Both the position numbers and the translations under genes were made by a program. Under the pieces are notes generated by a model. That model was not told the origin of the DNA and searched no databases. It was given only the letters and a program-made list of their open reading frames with translations. Positions 43,295 through 50,580 of a stretch of 64,000 nt of DNA are shown piece after piece. Source of the DNA: Clostridiales bacterium (GTDB lineage Bacteria; Bacillota; Clostridia; Oscillospirales; Oscillospiraceae); contig SFLH01000012.1 in NCBI GenBank assembly GCA_004554585.1, positions 6,781 to 70,780 of the forward strand. The letters are read 5' to 3'. Positions within the stretch are counted from its first letter, which is position 1. Every line of letters starts with the position of its first letter.

Positions 43295-43852
43295 TCAGGC
43301 CTCTCCAGGAAGATCCACCACCGTGGGCGTCACACCAATGTGGGGAAGGAATTTCTCCCGAATTTCCCCCATAGACAGCCGCAGCGTGGAAGTGTTGATG
43401 CAGGGATGGCAGCCAAACAAGCCGGCTTCCGCCACAGACTTGTCCAGAATCAGCCGCACCCGATGCTCCTTGTCGTTCATCAAGGACAGCACCGTGGCCG
43501 AGCCGGGAGTCACCCCCAGCAGACGCTCCATCTCCTCCGCCGGCGCAAAGGACAGGCGGGACGAGCCAATCTGCTTGGACAGTTCCTTGGTGCGGAAGGG
43601 CTTCTGTCCGTCCATCAGCAAGAGGTAAAAATCCGTTTTCTGCCGGTTGCACAGCACCAAATTCTTGCAGATAGGGGCTTCCAAATAGGCCTCAATGGCC
43701 ACGCAGTCCTCAATGGTGTCGGCGGCCTCGTGGTCCACCCGTTCATAGGCAATGCCCAGCTGGTCCAGCAGGTCGTAGCAGGCCAGCTCCCGGTCCAGAC
43801 GGCCGGTGGGATCTGCCGGGCGGCCAACGTACCGTGTGGGATCGATCTTCAT
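43295..43852 (-). CDS. Prolyl-tRNA deacylase-like protein (YbaK/PrdX family)
   Basis: A 185-residue single-domain protein of the YbaK/ProX editing family, which removes wrongly attached amino acids from tRNA-Pro. Visible: NLVLCNRQKTDFYLLLMDG, RTKELSKQIG and FGCHPCINTSTLRLSM. The ATG at 43852 sits 6 nt after GGGAGG; an ATG at 43858 touches the site and is disfavoured. The flavoprotein gene follows after 124 nt. Confidence 0.85.
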   Translation of the reverse strand: MKIDPTRYVGRPADPTGRLDRELACYDLLDQLGIAYERVDHEAADTIEDCVAIEAYLEAPICKNLVLCNRQKTDFYLLLMDGQKPFRTKELSKQIGSSRLSFAPAEEMERLLGVTPGSATVLSLMNDKEHRVRLILDKSVAEAGLFGCHPCINTSTLRLSMGEIREKFLPHIGVTPTVVDLPGEA

Positions 43853-43870
43853 GGTCATCCTCCCTTTTGA

Positions 43871-43904
43871 GAAAGAAAGGGCAGTGGCGAACCACTGCCC
43901 TTTC
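43871..43904 (-). terminator. Terminator of the acd operon
   Basis: GAAAGGGCAGTGG and CCACTGCCCTTTC form a perfect 13-bp stem with a 4-nt loop; the minus strand continues TTTC. It ends the etfB-etfA-acd transcript. Confidence 0.85.
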
Positions 43905-43934
43905 CTAAGGATCAAATCAAATGGACCCCTTCAA

Positions 43935-45083
43935 TTACTTCTTCAGCATCCAGCCGGAAACGACCATCTTCTGAACTTCGGTGGTGCCCTCATAGATCTC
44001 GGTGATCTTGGCGTCACGCATCATTCTCTCGAAGGGATACTCACGGGTGTAGCCGCAGCCGCCGACCAGCTGGACAACACGACGGGTCACGTCGGAAGCC
44101 ACCTCAGCAGCGAACATCTTACCCATGGCAGCCAGGTGGCTGTAGGGCTCGTGGTTCTGCTTGGCCATAGCAGCACGATAGATCAGCAGACGAGCAGCGT
44201 CGACCTTGGTCTGCATGTCAGCCAGCTCGAACTGGGTGTTCTGGAAGGCAGACAGGGGCTTGCCGAACTGCTTGCGGTTCTTCAGGTAGGGGATGCACTC
44301 GTCGATGGCGCCCTGAGCGATACCCAGAGCCTGAGCGGCAACGCCGATACGGCCGCCGTCCAGCAGCATCATGGCGATCTTGAAGCCTTCGCCTTCCTTA
44401 CCCAGCAGGTTCTCAGCGGGGACTTCGCAGTCGTCGAAGACCAGCTCGTAGGTAGCGGAAGCACGGATGCCCATCTTCTTCTCCTTGGTGCCGAAGCTGA
44501 AGCCCTTGAAGCCCTTCTCCACGATGAAGGCGGACAGGCCCTTGTGGCCAACGCTCAGGTCGGGGTTGGTGCGGGCGAAGACAACATAGGTGTCAGCATA
44601 GTAGCCGTTGGTGATGAAGATCTTGGTGCCGTTGAGGATGTACTTGTCACCCTTCAGGACAGCAGTGGTGCGCACGCCGTTGGCGTCGGTGCCGGCGCCG
44701 GGCTCGGTCAGACCCATGGCACCCAGCTTCTCGCCCTGAGCCAGGGGAACCAGATACTTCTGCTTCTGCTCCTCGGTGCCGAACTCCAGGATGGGCCAGG
44801 AGCACAGAGAACCGTGAACGGAGAACATGATGGAGGTGGAAGCGCAGTACTTAGCCAGCTCCTCGCAGCAGACAATGTAGGTCAGGTAGGACAGACCAGC
44901 GCCGCCGTACTCCTCGGGGATGTAGGTGCCCAGCATGCCCATCTCGGCCAGCTTCTCACGGGCGTTGCTAGTGAACTCTTCCTTCTCGTCCAGCTCAGCA
45001 GCGATAGGCTTGACTTCCTTGATGCAGAAGTCATGAAGCATGTCGAGAATTTCCTGCTCCATCTCGTTCAGTTTGAAATCCAT
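43935..45083 (-). CDS. Acyl-CoA dehydrogenase (butyryl-CoA dehydrogenase type)
   Basis: A 382-residue flavoenzyme. The sequence has the FAD/substrate blocks MGLTEPGAGTDANG, TYVVFARTNP and, near the C-terminus, ITEIYEGTTE with the catalytic Glu (about 365). It is the last gene of etfB-etfA-acd, the Bcd-EtfAB unit of butyrate-forming clostridia. That complex can couple crotonyl-CoA reduction to ferredoxin reduction. Codon use favours highly expressed codons, as in the alcohol dehydrogenase gene. No thiolase or crotonase genes lie nearby in the window. Confidence 0.93.
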   Translation of the reverse strand: MDFKLNEMEQEILDMLHDFCIKEVKPIAAELDEKEEFTSNAREKLAEMGMLGTYIPEEYGGAGLSYLTYIVCCEELAKYCASTSIMFSVHGSLCSWPILEFGTEEQKQKYLVPLAQGEKLGAMGLTEPGAGTDANGVRTTAVLKGDKYILNGTKIFITNGYYADTYVVFARTNPDLSVGHKGLSAFIVEKGFKGFSFGTKEKKMGIRASATYELVFDDCEVPAENLLGKEGEGFKIAMMLLDGGRIGVAAQALGIAQGAIDECIPYLKNRKQFGKPLSAFQNTQFELADMQTKVDAARLLIYRAAMAKQNHEPYSHLAAMGKMFAAEVASDVTRRVVQLVGGCGYTREYPFERMMRDAKITEIYEGTTEVQKMVVSGWMLKK

Positions 45084-45164
45084 AATTTTTTCCTTTCCCG
45101 CCTGGGGGCGCCCCCCCGCTCAGGGGGGGCATCCGCAGGCTATTTTAATTTTTTTACTAACGAA

Positions 45165-46184
45165 TTAGTCCTTGTCTGCCAGGATCAGCTTGGTCAGAGC
45201 GGGGCAGACATCATACAGGTTGCCGATAACGCCCAGGTCGGCCACGCCGAAGATGGGAGCCTCGGGGTCCTTGTTGATGCAGACGATGAAGTCGGAGGAG
45301 CCCATGCCAGCCAGGTGCTGGATGGCGCCGGAAATGCCGCAGGCCACATACAGCTTGGGGCCGACGGTCTTACCGGTCTGACCGACCTGGTGGGAGTGGG
45401 GAATCCAGCCAGCGTCAACAGCGGCACGGGAGGAGCCCACAACGCCGCCCAGAGCGTCAGCCAGAGGCTTAATGGTGGTCTCGAAGCCCTCGGGGCCGCC
45501 CAGGCCACGACCGCCGGAGACGATGATCTCAGCGCCTTCCAGGTCGACCTTCTCGCCTTCCTCAGCGATGGTCTCGATGAGCTTGATGCGGATCTTCTCA
45601 GCGGGGAAGACGAAATCAACCTTCTCCACCTCAGCGGTGCGGTTGTAGTCAGGCTCCAGCTTCTTGTTCACGCCAGGACGGCAGGTGCCGATCTGGGGGA
45701 AAGTGAAGGGGCACAGAATGGTAGCCATCAGGTTACCACCGAAAGCGGGACGGGTCCAAGCGACCTTGCCGGTGGCCTCGTCGATGTCCAGAGAGGTGCA
45801 GTCGGCGGTCAGACCGGTCTTCAGACGGCCAGCAACACGGGGGCCCAGGTCACGGCCCATGGGGGAAGCGCCCATCAGGATGGTGGTGGGGCAGTCGGCC
45901 TCAACACAGTGGACGATAGCGGCAGTGTAAGCATCGGTGCTGTAGTGGCTGTAGACTTCGTCGTCCACCAGCAGAACCTTGTCGGCGCCGTAAGCGATGG
46001 CTTCCTTAACAGCCTCTTCGCAGTTGTAGCCAACCACCAGAGCCACGGTCTTGCCGCCCTGGATAGCAGCCAGGCGACGGCCGGGGTTCAGCAGCTCCAG
46101 GCCAACGTTTCTGGCCTTGCCGTCCTTGGTTTCAATAAAGACCCACAGGTCCTTGCTCTTTGCTTCATAGCTAGTCTGTAACAT
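45165..46184 (-). CDS. etfA: Electron transfer flavoprotein alpha subunit
   Basis: A 339-residue FAD-binding subunit that passes electrons to the dehydrogenase. The C-terminal FAD motif GPKLYVACGISGAIQHLAGM is clear, and the central part contains SGGRGLGGPEGF. It lies 21 nt after etfB and 81 nt before acd, all minus strand. Confidence 0.95.
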   Translation of the reverse strand: MLQTSYEAKSKDLWVFIETKDGKARNVGLELLNPGRRLAAIQGGKTVALVVGYNCEEAVKEAIAYGADKVLLVDDEVYSHYSTDAYTAAIVHCVEADCPTTILMGASPMGRDLGPRVAGRLKTGLTADCTSLDIDEATGKVAWTRPAFGGNLMATILCPFTFPQIGTCRPGVNKKLEPDYNRTAEVEKVDFVFPAEKIRIKLIETIAEEGEKVDLEGAEIIVSGGRGLGGPEGFETTIKPLADALGGVVGSSRAAVDAGWIPHSHQVGQTGKTVGPKLYVACGISGAIQHLAGMGSSDFIVCINKDPEAPIFGVADLGVIGNLYDVCPALTKLILADKD

Positions 46185-46205
46185 TGTTCTTCGTCCTCCC
46201 CTCTA

Positions 46206-47015
46206 TTAGATAATGCCCTTGTCCTTGAGCAGGTCGTACAGCTTCTTTGCGGACTCTTCAGGAGTCTCCTCCTTGATCTTCAGGCCGCCTTCCTTGCGAG
46301 GAGGAGTGAAGCTCTTCTTAACCTTGGTGGGAGAACCCTTCAGGCCGGATCTCTCGACGTCCAGGCCGCAGTCAGCAGCGTTCAGAACGGGGATCTTGGC
46401 CTTGTTGGCAGCCATCTTGGACTTGATGGTGGGGAAGCGGGGCTCATAGTCAGGCTTGGTCACGGTGACAGCGCAGGGGCAAGCCATCTCGAGGATCTCA
46501 AAGCCCTCTTCCAGCTCCTTCTTCACGCGCACGCCCTTGCCGTCCTCGGTGGGCCAAACTTCCCAAGCATAAGTAACCTGGGGAATGTCCAGATCCTCAG
46601 CGACCTGGGGGCCGACCTGAGCGGTATCGCCGTCGATGGCCTGCTTACCGAACATCAGCATATCAAACTTGATGCCCTCCAGCTCCTCGACCTTCTCCTT
46701 GGCCTTGGACAGGATGTAACCGGTGGCCAGGGTGTCGGAGCCGCCGCAAGCGCGGTCGGAGACCAGATAAGCCTTGTCGCCGCCGACAGACAGGCACTCC
46801 TTCAGAGCGGCCAGAGCCTGCTCGGGACCCATGGACAGGACGACGATCTTGGTATCCTTGTACTTGTCCTTGATACGGGCAGCAGCTTCGAGTGCATAGG
46901 CATCGAAGGGGCTGACGATGGCGGGAACGCCTTCACGCATCAGGGTGTTGGTCTCGGGATCAATTTTGATAATGGTCGTGTCCGGCACTTGTTTAATGCA
47001 AACAAGTATGTTCAT
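46206..47015 (-). CDS. etfB: Electron transfer flavoprotein beta subunit
   Basis: A 269-residue EtfB. The N-terminus MNILVCIKQVPDT, the SPFDAYALEAAARI segment, and the nucleotide-binding block GKQAIDGDTAQVGPQVAE are diagnostic. First gene of the operon. Its transcript has a leader of about 200 nt. Confidence 0.95.
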   Translation of the reverse strand: MNILVCIKQVPDTTIIKIDPETNTLMREGVPAIVSPFDAYALEAAARIKDKYKDTKIVVLSMGPEQALAALKECLSVGGDKAYLVSDRACGGSDTLATGYILSKAKEKVEELEGIKFDMLMFGKQAIDGDTAQVGPQVAEDLDIPQVTYAWEVWPTEDGKGVRVKKELEEGFEILEMACPCAVTVTKPDYEPRFPTIKSKMAANKAKIPVLNAADCGLDVERSGLKGSPTKVKKSFTPPRKEGGLKIKEETPEESAKKLYDLLKDKGII

Positions 47016-47228
47016 TTCTGATTTCCCCCTATTTTTGATTTGTTTTATTTTGACTCCGCCGGCCCGGTCCTGCTTCCGCCTGGGGCAGAGGACCGAAGCT
47101 CTCCCCCGGGCATGGCAGCCCTGGACCCGCAGGGTCAGATAAACGCCGACCCGAAGTTCCCTCCGGTGGCAGACGTTTCGGGCGGAAAGGCGTCAAAACG
47201 GACGCTCTTCCAGAACATTACGGTGTGT

Positions 47229-47257
47229 ATTATAGCAAAGGATGTTTCAAATTACAA
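47229..47257 (-). promoter_or_regulatory. Promoter of the etfB-etfA-acd operon
   Basis: On the minus strand, TTGTAA (47252-47257), a 17-nt spacer and a perfect TATAAT (47229-47234). The leader to the etfB start is about 200 nt and contains no ORF that I support. Confidence 0.8.
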
Positions 47258-47395
47258 GACGGGAAAGTCTCCCTTGGGAAAAAAATTTTCCCTTGTTCCC
47301 TCTCGAATTTGGTCGTTTCGCCCAAACAGAACCAAGGAGCTCTTGTTTCCGCTTCCTCCCCTGTCGGATTGTCCTGTTTTCGCCGGTTTTTTCCC

Positions 47396-48610
47396 TTATT
47401 CTCCAAAGAACTTGTCGTGGATGGCCTGCACCGCCGGATTGGCATCGGCCTCGTCCAAGAGGACGGAAACCTTGATCTCACTGGTGGAGATCATGCGGAT
47501 GTTGATGTCCGCGTCGTACAGGGCGCCGAACATCTTGGCGGCAACGCCGGCGTTGTCCACCATGCCGGCGCCCACGATGGAAACCTTCACCACATTCTTG
47601 TCCACGTCGATGTGGTCAAAGGCCAGGCTGCTCTTGTGGCTCTGGAGCAGTTCCACCGCCTGGTCCACGTCGCTGCGGCGGACGGTAAAGCTGATGTCCT
47701 GGGTGTCGTTCCGGCCGATGGACTGGAGGATGATGTCCACGTTGATGTTCTGCTGGCCCAGCAGGGAGAACACCTTATAAGCAATGCCGGGCTTATCCTC
47801 CACCCCCACCAGGGCCAGGCGGGCCACGTTCTTATCCTTGGCAACGCCGCTGATTTGGGTCTTTTCCATCTGTTTCGCAACCTCCTTGACTTTAGTGCCC
47901 GGCTTCTTCTCGAAGCTGGAAAGCACTTCCAAATTCACCTGATATTTCTTGGCCAATTCCACCGAACGGTTGTGGAGCACCTGGGCGCCCAGGCTGGCCA
48001 GCTCCAGCATCTCGTCAAAGGTGATCTCGTCCAGCTTTCTGGCCCCTTTGACATAGCGGGGATCGGCGGTGTAGATGCCGTCCACGTCGGTGTAAATCTG
48101 GCACAGGTCAGCCTTCAGGGCCGCCGCCAGCGCCACGGCGGACGTGTCAGACCCGCCCCGGCCCAGGGTGGTCACATCGCCGTACTTGTTGATGCCCTGG
48201 AAGCCGGTGACGATGACGATGGAGTGGCTCCGATCCAGCTCGGACTGCACCCGCTCCACGTCGATCTTCTTGATGCGCGCGCTGCTGTAGCTGCTGTTGG
48301 TCTGCACGCCGGCCTGCCAGCCGGTCAGAGAGACCACCGGCAACCCCAGGGCCTCAATGGCCATGGCGCACAGGGAGCAGGAGATCTGCTCGCCGGTGGA
48401 CAGGAGCATATCCATCTCCCGCCGGGAGGCGTTGGGGTTAATCTCCTTAGCTTTCTCGATGAGTTCATCGGTGGTGTCTCCCTGGGCGGAGAGCACGGCC
48501 ACCACCCGGTTTCCCTGGCGGTAGGTGTCCGCGATGATCTGCGCCACGTTGCGCAGACGCTCCGCGTTGGCCACCGAAGTGCCGCCGAATTTCTGTACAA
48601 TCAGTCCCAT
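47396..48610 (-). CDS. lysC: Aspartate kinase
   Basis: A 404-residue enzyme phosphorylating aspartate at the entry to lysine, threonine and methionine synthesis. Visible: KFGGTS at the N-terminus, GFQGINKYGDVTTLGRGGSDTSA in parts, and two C-terminal ACT repeats (about 265-400) for feedback control. It is the last gene of an operon behind hom and the ACT-domain gene. Confidence 0.95.
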   Translation of the reverse strand: MGLIVQKFGGTSVANAERLRNVAQIIADTYRQGNRVVAVLSAQGDTTDELIEKAKEINPNASRREMDMLLSTGEQISCSLCAMAIEALGLPVVSLTGWQAGVQTNSSYSSARIKKIDVERVQSELDRSHSIVIVTGFQGINKYGDVTTLGRGGSDTSAVALAAALKADLCQIYTDVDGIYTADPRYVKGARKLDEITFDEMLELASLGAQVLHNRSVELAKKYQVNLEVLSSFEKKPGTKVKEVAKQMEKTQISGVAKDKNVARLALVGVEDKPGIAYKVFSLLGQQNINVDIILQSIGRNDTQDISFTVRRSDVDQAVELLQSHKSSLAFDHIDVDKNVVKVSIVGAGMVDNAGVAAKMFGALYDADINIRMISTSEIKVSVLLDEADANPAVQAIHDKFFGE

Positions 48611-48714
48611 CTCAACATACCTCCTGTCACCCGGCGCCTCTTGCCGCCGGGGGGAACGAGATTGTTTTTGCTGCGTTCTTGCTCTGCTATCCTATGCGCT
48701 GAACCGGAAAAGGG

Positions 48715-49908
48715 TCAGTCCAGCACCCGGATGACCGCCAGCACGTCCTTGCCTGCCAAGACGCTCTCCAGCTGGGGCCGAGTCATGGCCGAGGTGATCC
48801 AGCCGCTCTCCCCCGGCTGGGCCTGGGGGATGGTCAGCCGCTGGCCGGACAGCTCCCCTTGGGCCAGACGGACGTACCACTGGCTAGGTAGGTCGTCCAC
48901 CGAAGCCACGCACTCGGGGCGGTTGGGGGCCCAGGGGCGATAGCTGGCCCGCTCCAGCTGGCGGGCGGCAGCGATCACGTCGGCCACCACCGCACTGGCG
49001 GTGGGCAGCTTGCCGGCGCCCCGGCCATAGAACATCACATCGCCGGTGGCGTTGCCTTTGACGGTGATGGCGTTGAACACGTCCTCCACCCCGGCCAGGG
49101 GATTCTGCAGGCTGACAAAGTGGGGCTCCACATAGGCACAGACCTTGCCGCCATCCTGGGCGATGGCTCGACCCAGGAGCTTAATGCGTCGTCCACAGGC
49201 GTCGGCATAGGCCTCGTCTGCCAAAGTGATCTGGGTGATCCCTCGTGTGGGCACCTGGTCGGGCTGCAGATGCCAGCCGAAGGCGATGGAAGAGAGGATG
49301 CACAGCTTGCGGCAGGTGTCCTGTCCCTCCACATCGGCAGTGGGGTCCTGCTCGGCATAGCCGTTGGCCTGAGCCCCCTTCAGGGCCTGTTCAAAAGGAA
49401 TACCGTCCTGGACCATGCGGGTGAAGATGTAGTTGGCCGTCCCGTTGAGGATGCCGCAGATCTCCAAAATGTCATTGGCGGCCATGCAGTCGCTCAGCGG
49501 CCGCAGAATGGGGATGCCCCCGCCCACGCTGGCCTCAAAGAGATAGACCACGCCGTGCTCCGCCGCCAGCTGGAGCAGCCGGGGGCCGTGCTTGGCCACC
49601 AGTTCCTTGTTGGAGGTGACCACGCTCTTGCCCGCTTTCAGGGCCCGCTCGGTAAAGTCCAGCGCGGCGCCCACGCCACCAATGGTCTCAATGACCACCC
49701 CCACCGACGGGTCATGCTCGATGACCGAGAAGTCCTGCACAAAGCAGTCCGCAAAGGGGCTGCCAGGGAACTGGCGCACATCCAGAATGTATTTCAGCTC
49801 AATCAGCTCATCGGCCTTTTTGTGCAGGCCGTCGCCCTGGCCGGTGAGGACCTCCGCTACGCCGGAGCCTACCACGCCAAAGCCTAAAATTGCTGCGTTT
49901 ACCATCAT
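48715..49908 (-). CDS. hom: Homoserine dehydrogenase
   Basis: A 397-residue NAD(P)-dependent dehydrogenase converting aspartate semialdehyde to homoserine. The dinucleotide motif GFGVVGSGVAE is at the N-terminus, with the catalytic core AEQDPTADVEGQDTC-like region (residues about 200-215) and TVKGNATGDVMFYGRGAGKLPTASAVV. Two ATG codons overlap at the start. It lies 45 nt after the ACT gene. Confidence 0.94.
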   Translation of the reverse strand: MMVNAAILGFGVVGSGVAEVLTGQGDGLHKKADELIELKYILDVRQFPGSPFADCFVQDFSVIEHDPSVGVVIETIGGVGAALDFTERALKAGKSVVTSNKELVAKHGPRLLQLAAEHGVVYLFEASVGGGIPILRPLSDCMAANDILEICGILNGTANYIFTRMVQDGIPFEQALKGAQANGYAEQDPTADVEGQDTCRKLCILSSIAFGWHLQPDQVPTRGITQITLADEAYADACGRRIKLLGRAIAQDGGKVCAYVEPHFVSLQNPLAGVEDVFNAITVKGNATGDVMFYGRGAGKLPTASAVVADVIAAARQLERASYRPWAPNRPECVASVDDLPSQWYVRLAQGELSGQRLTIPQAQPGESGWITSAMTRPQLESVLAGKDVLAVIRVLD

Positions 49909-49953
49909 TCGATTCCATCCTTTTCTTTTCCAATTGTCTGCACACTGGCTGGC

Positions 49954-50394
49954 TCAGCCGGCCAGGATCTCACTCCGCAGGACGCCGTCGGCCCCATCCA
50001 GCCGGGCCAGCAGGTCCTGCAGGCTCTCCCGCAGGCCCGAGGTTTCCGCATTTACCGTCACCACAGCCCGACCGTTGATGGGCAGGCCCTGGTTGATGGT
50101 GAGGATGTTGGCCCCGGAGTCAGCGAAGAGGTTGAGCACGTGGGAGAGAATCCCCGGCTCGTCCTTGAGCATGATCTGAAAGGTAACGATCCGCCCGTGG
50201 AGCATATCCTGAAAGGGGCGGACGGCGTCCTTATATTTATAAAACGCGCTGCGGCTGATGCCCGCCAGCTGGACCGCCTGATTGACCGTCTCAGCTTCCC
50301 CGGTGTCCAGCAGATATCTGGCCTGGACCACCTTGCGAAAGATCTCCGGCAGCACGTCTGCCTCTACAATATAATAATTGGGCGTTTTAGCCAT
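49954..50394 (-). CDS. ACT-domain protein (PheB-like, UPF0735 type)
   Basis: A 146-residue protein with an N-terminal helix-turn-helix-like region (AVQLAGISRSAFYKYKDAV) and a C-terminal ACT domain (about 73-145; ITFQIMLKDEPGILSHVLNLF-like, with FQIMLKDEPG). The layout is that of PheB/UPF0735 proteins found in front of hom in Firmicutes; a regulatory role in Asp-family amino acid synthesis is inferred. The ATG at 50394 follows GGAGGCG. First gene of ACT-hom-lysC. Confidence 0.88.
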   Translation of the reverse strand: MAKTPNYYIVEADVLPEIFRKVVQARYLLDTGEAETVNQAVQLAGISRSAFYKYKDAVRPFQDMLHGRIVTFQIMLKDEPGILSHVLNLFADSGANILTINQGLPINGRAVVTVNAETSGLRESLQDLLARLDGADGVLRSEILAG

Positions 50395-50531
50395 GGTTCG
50401 CCTCCGTTTCCTGGTCAAGTTCCTTGGTGCGAGGGATATTCTATCACATCTGTCCTCCCATGGCAACCCAAAGTATTTGTCTGAACGACAGTTTTTCCTC
50501 CTCTTTTTTCTTCGTTTCGGTCATATCACGC

Positions 50532-50565
50532 AAAAAGCGGACCCCGCCGGAAAGCGGGGTCCGCT
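50532..50565 (-). terminator. Terminator of the PBP gene
   Basis: AGCGGACCCCGC and GCGGGGTCCGCT form a perfect 12-bp stem with a 6-nt loop; TTTTT follows on the minus strand. Confidence 0.85.
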
Positions 50566-50580
50566 GGTGGGAGCTATTGC

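Noticed and set aside
43806..46181. A 791-codon open frame antisense to acd and etfA
   Set aside because: It is the mirror of GC-rich coding DNA on the other strand; composition is low-complexity and has no domain.
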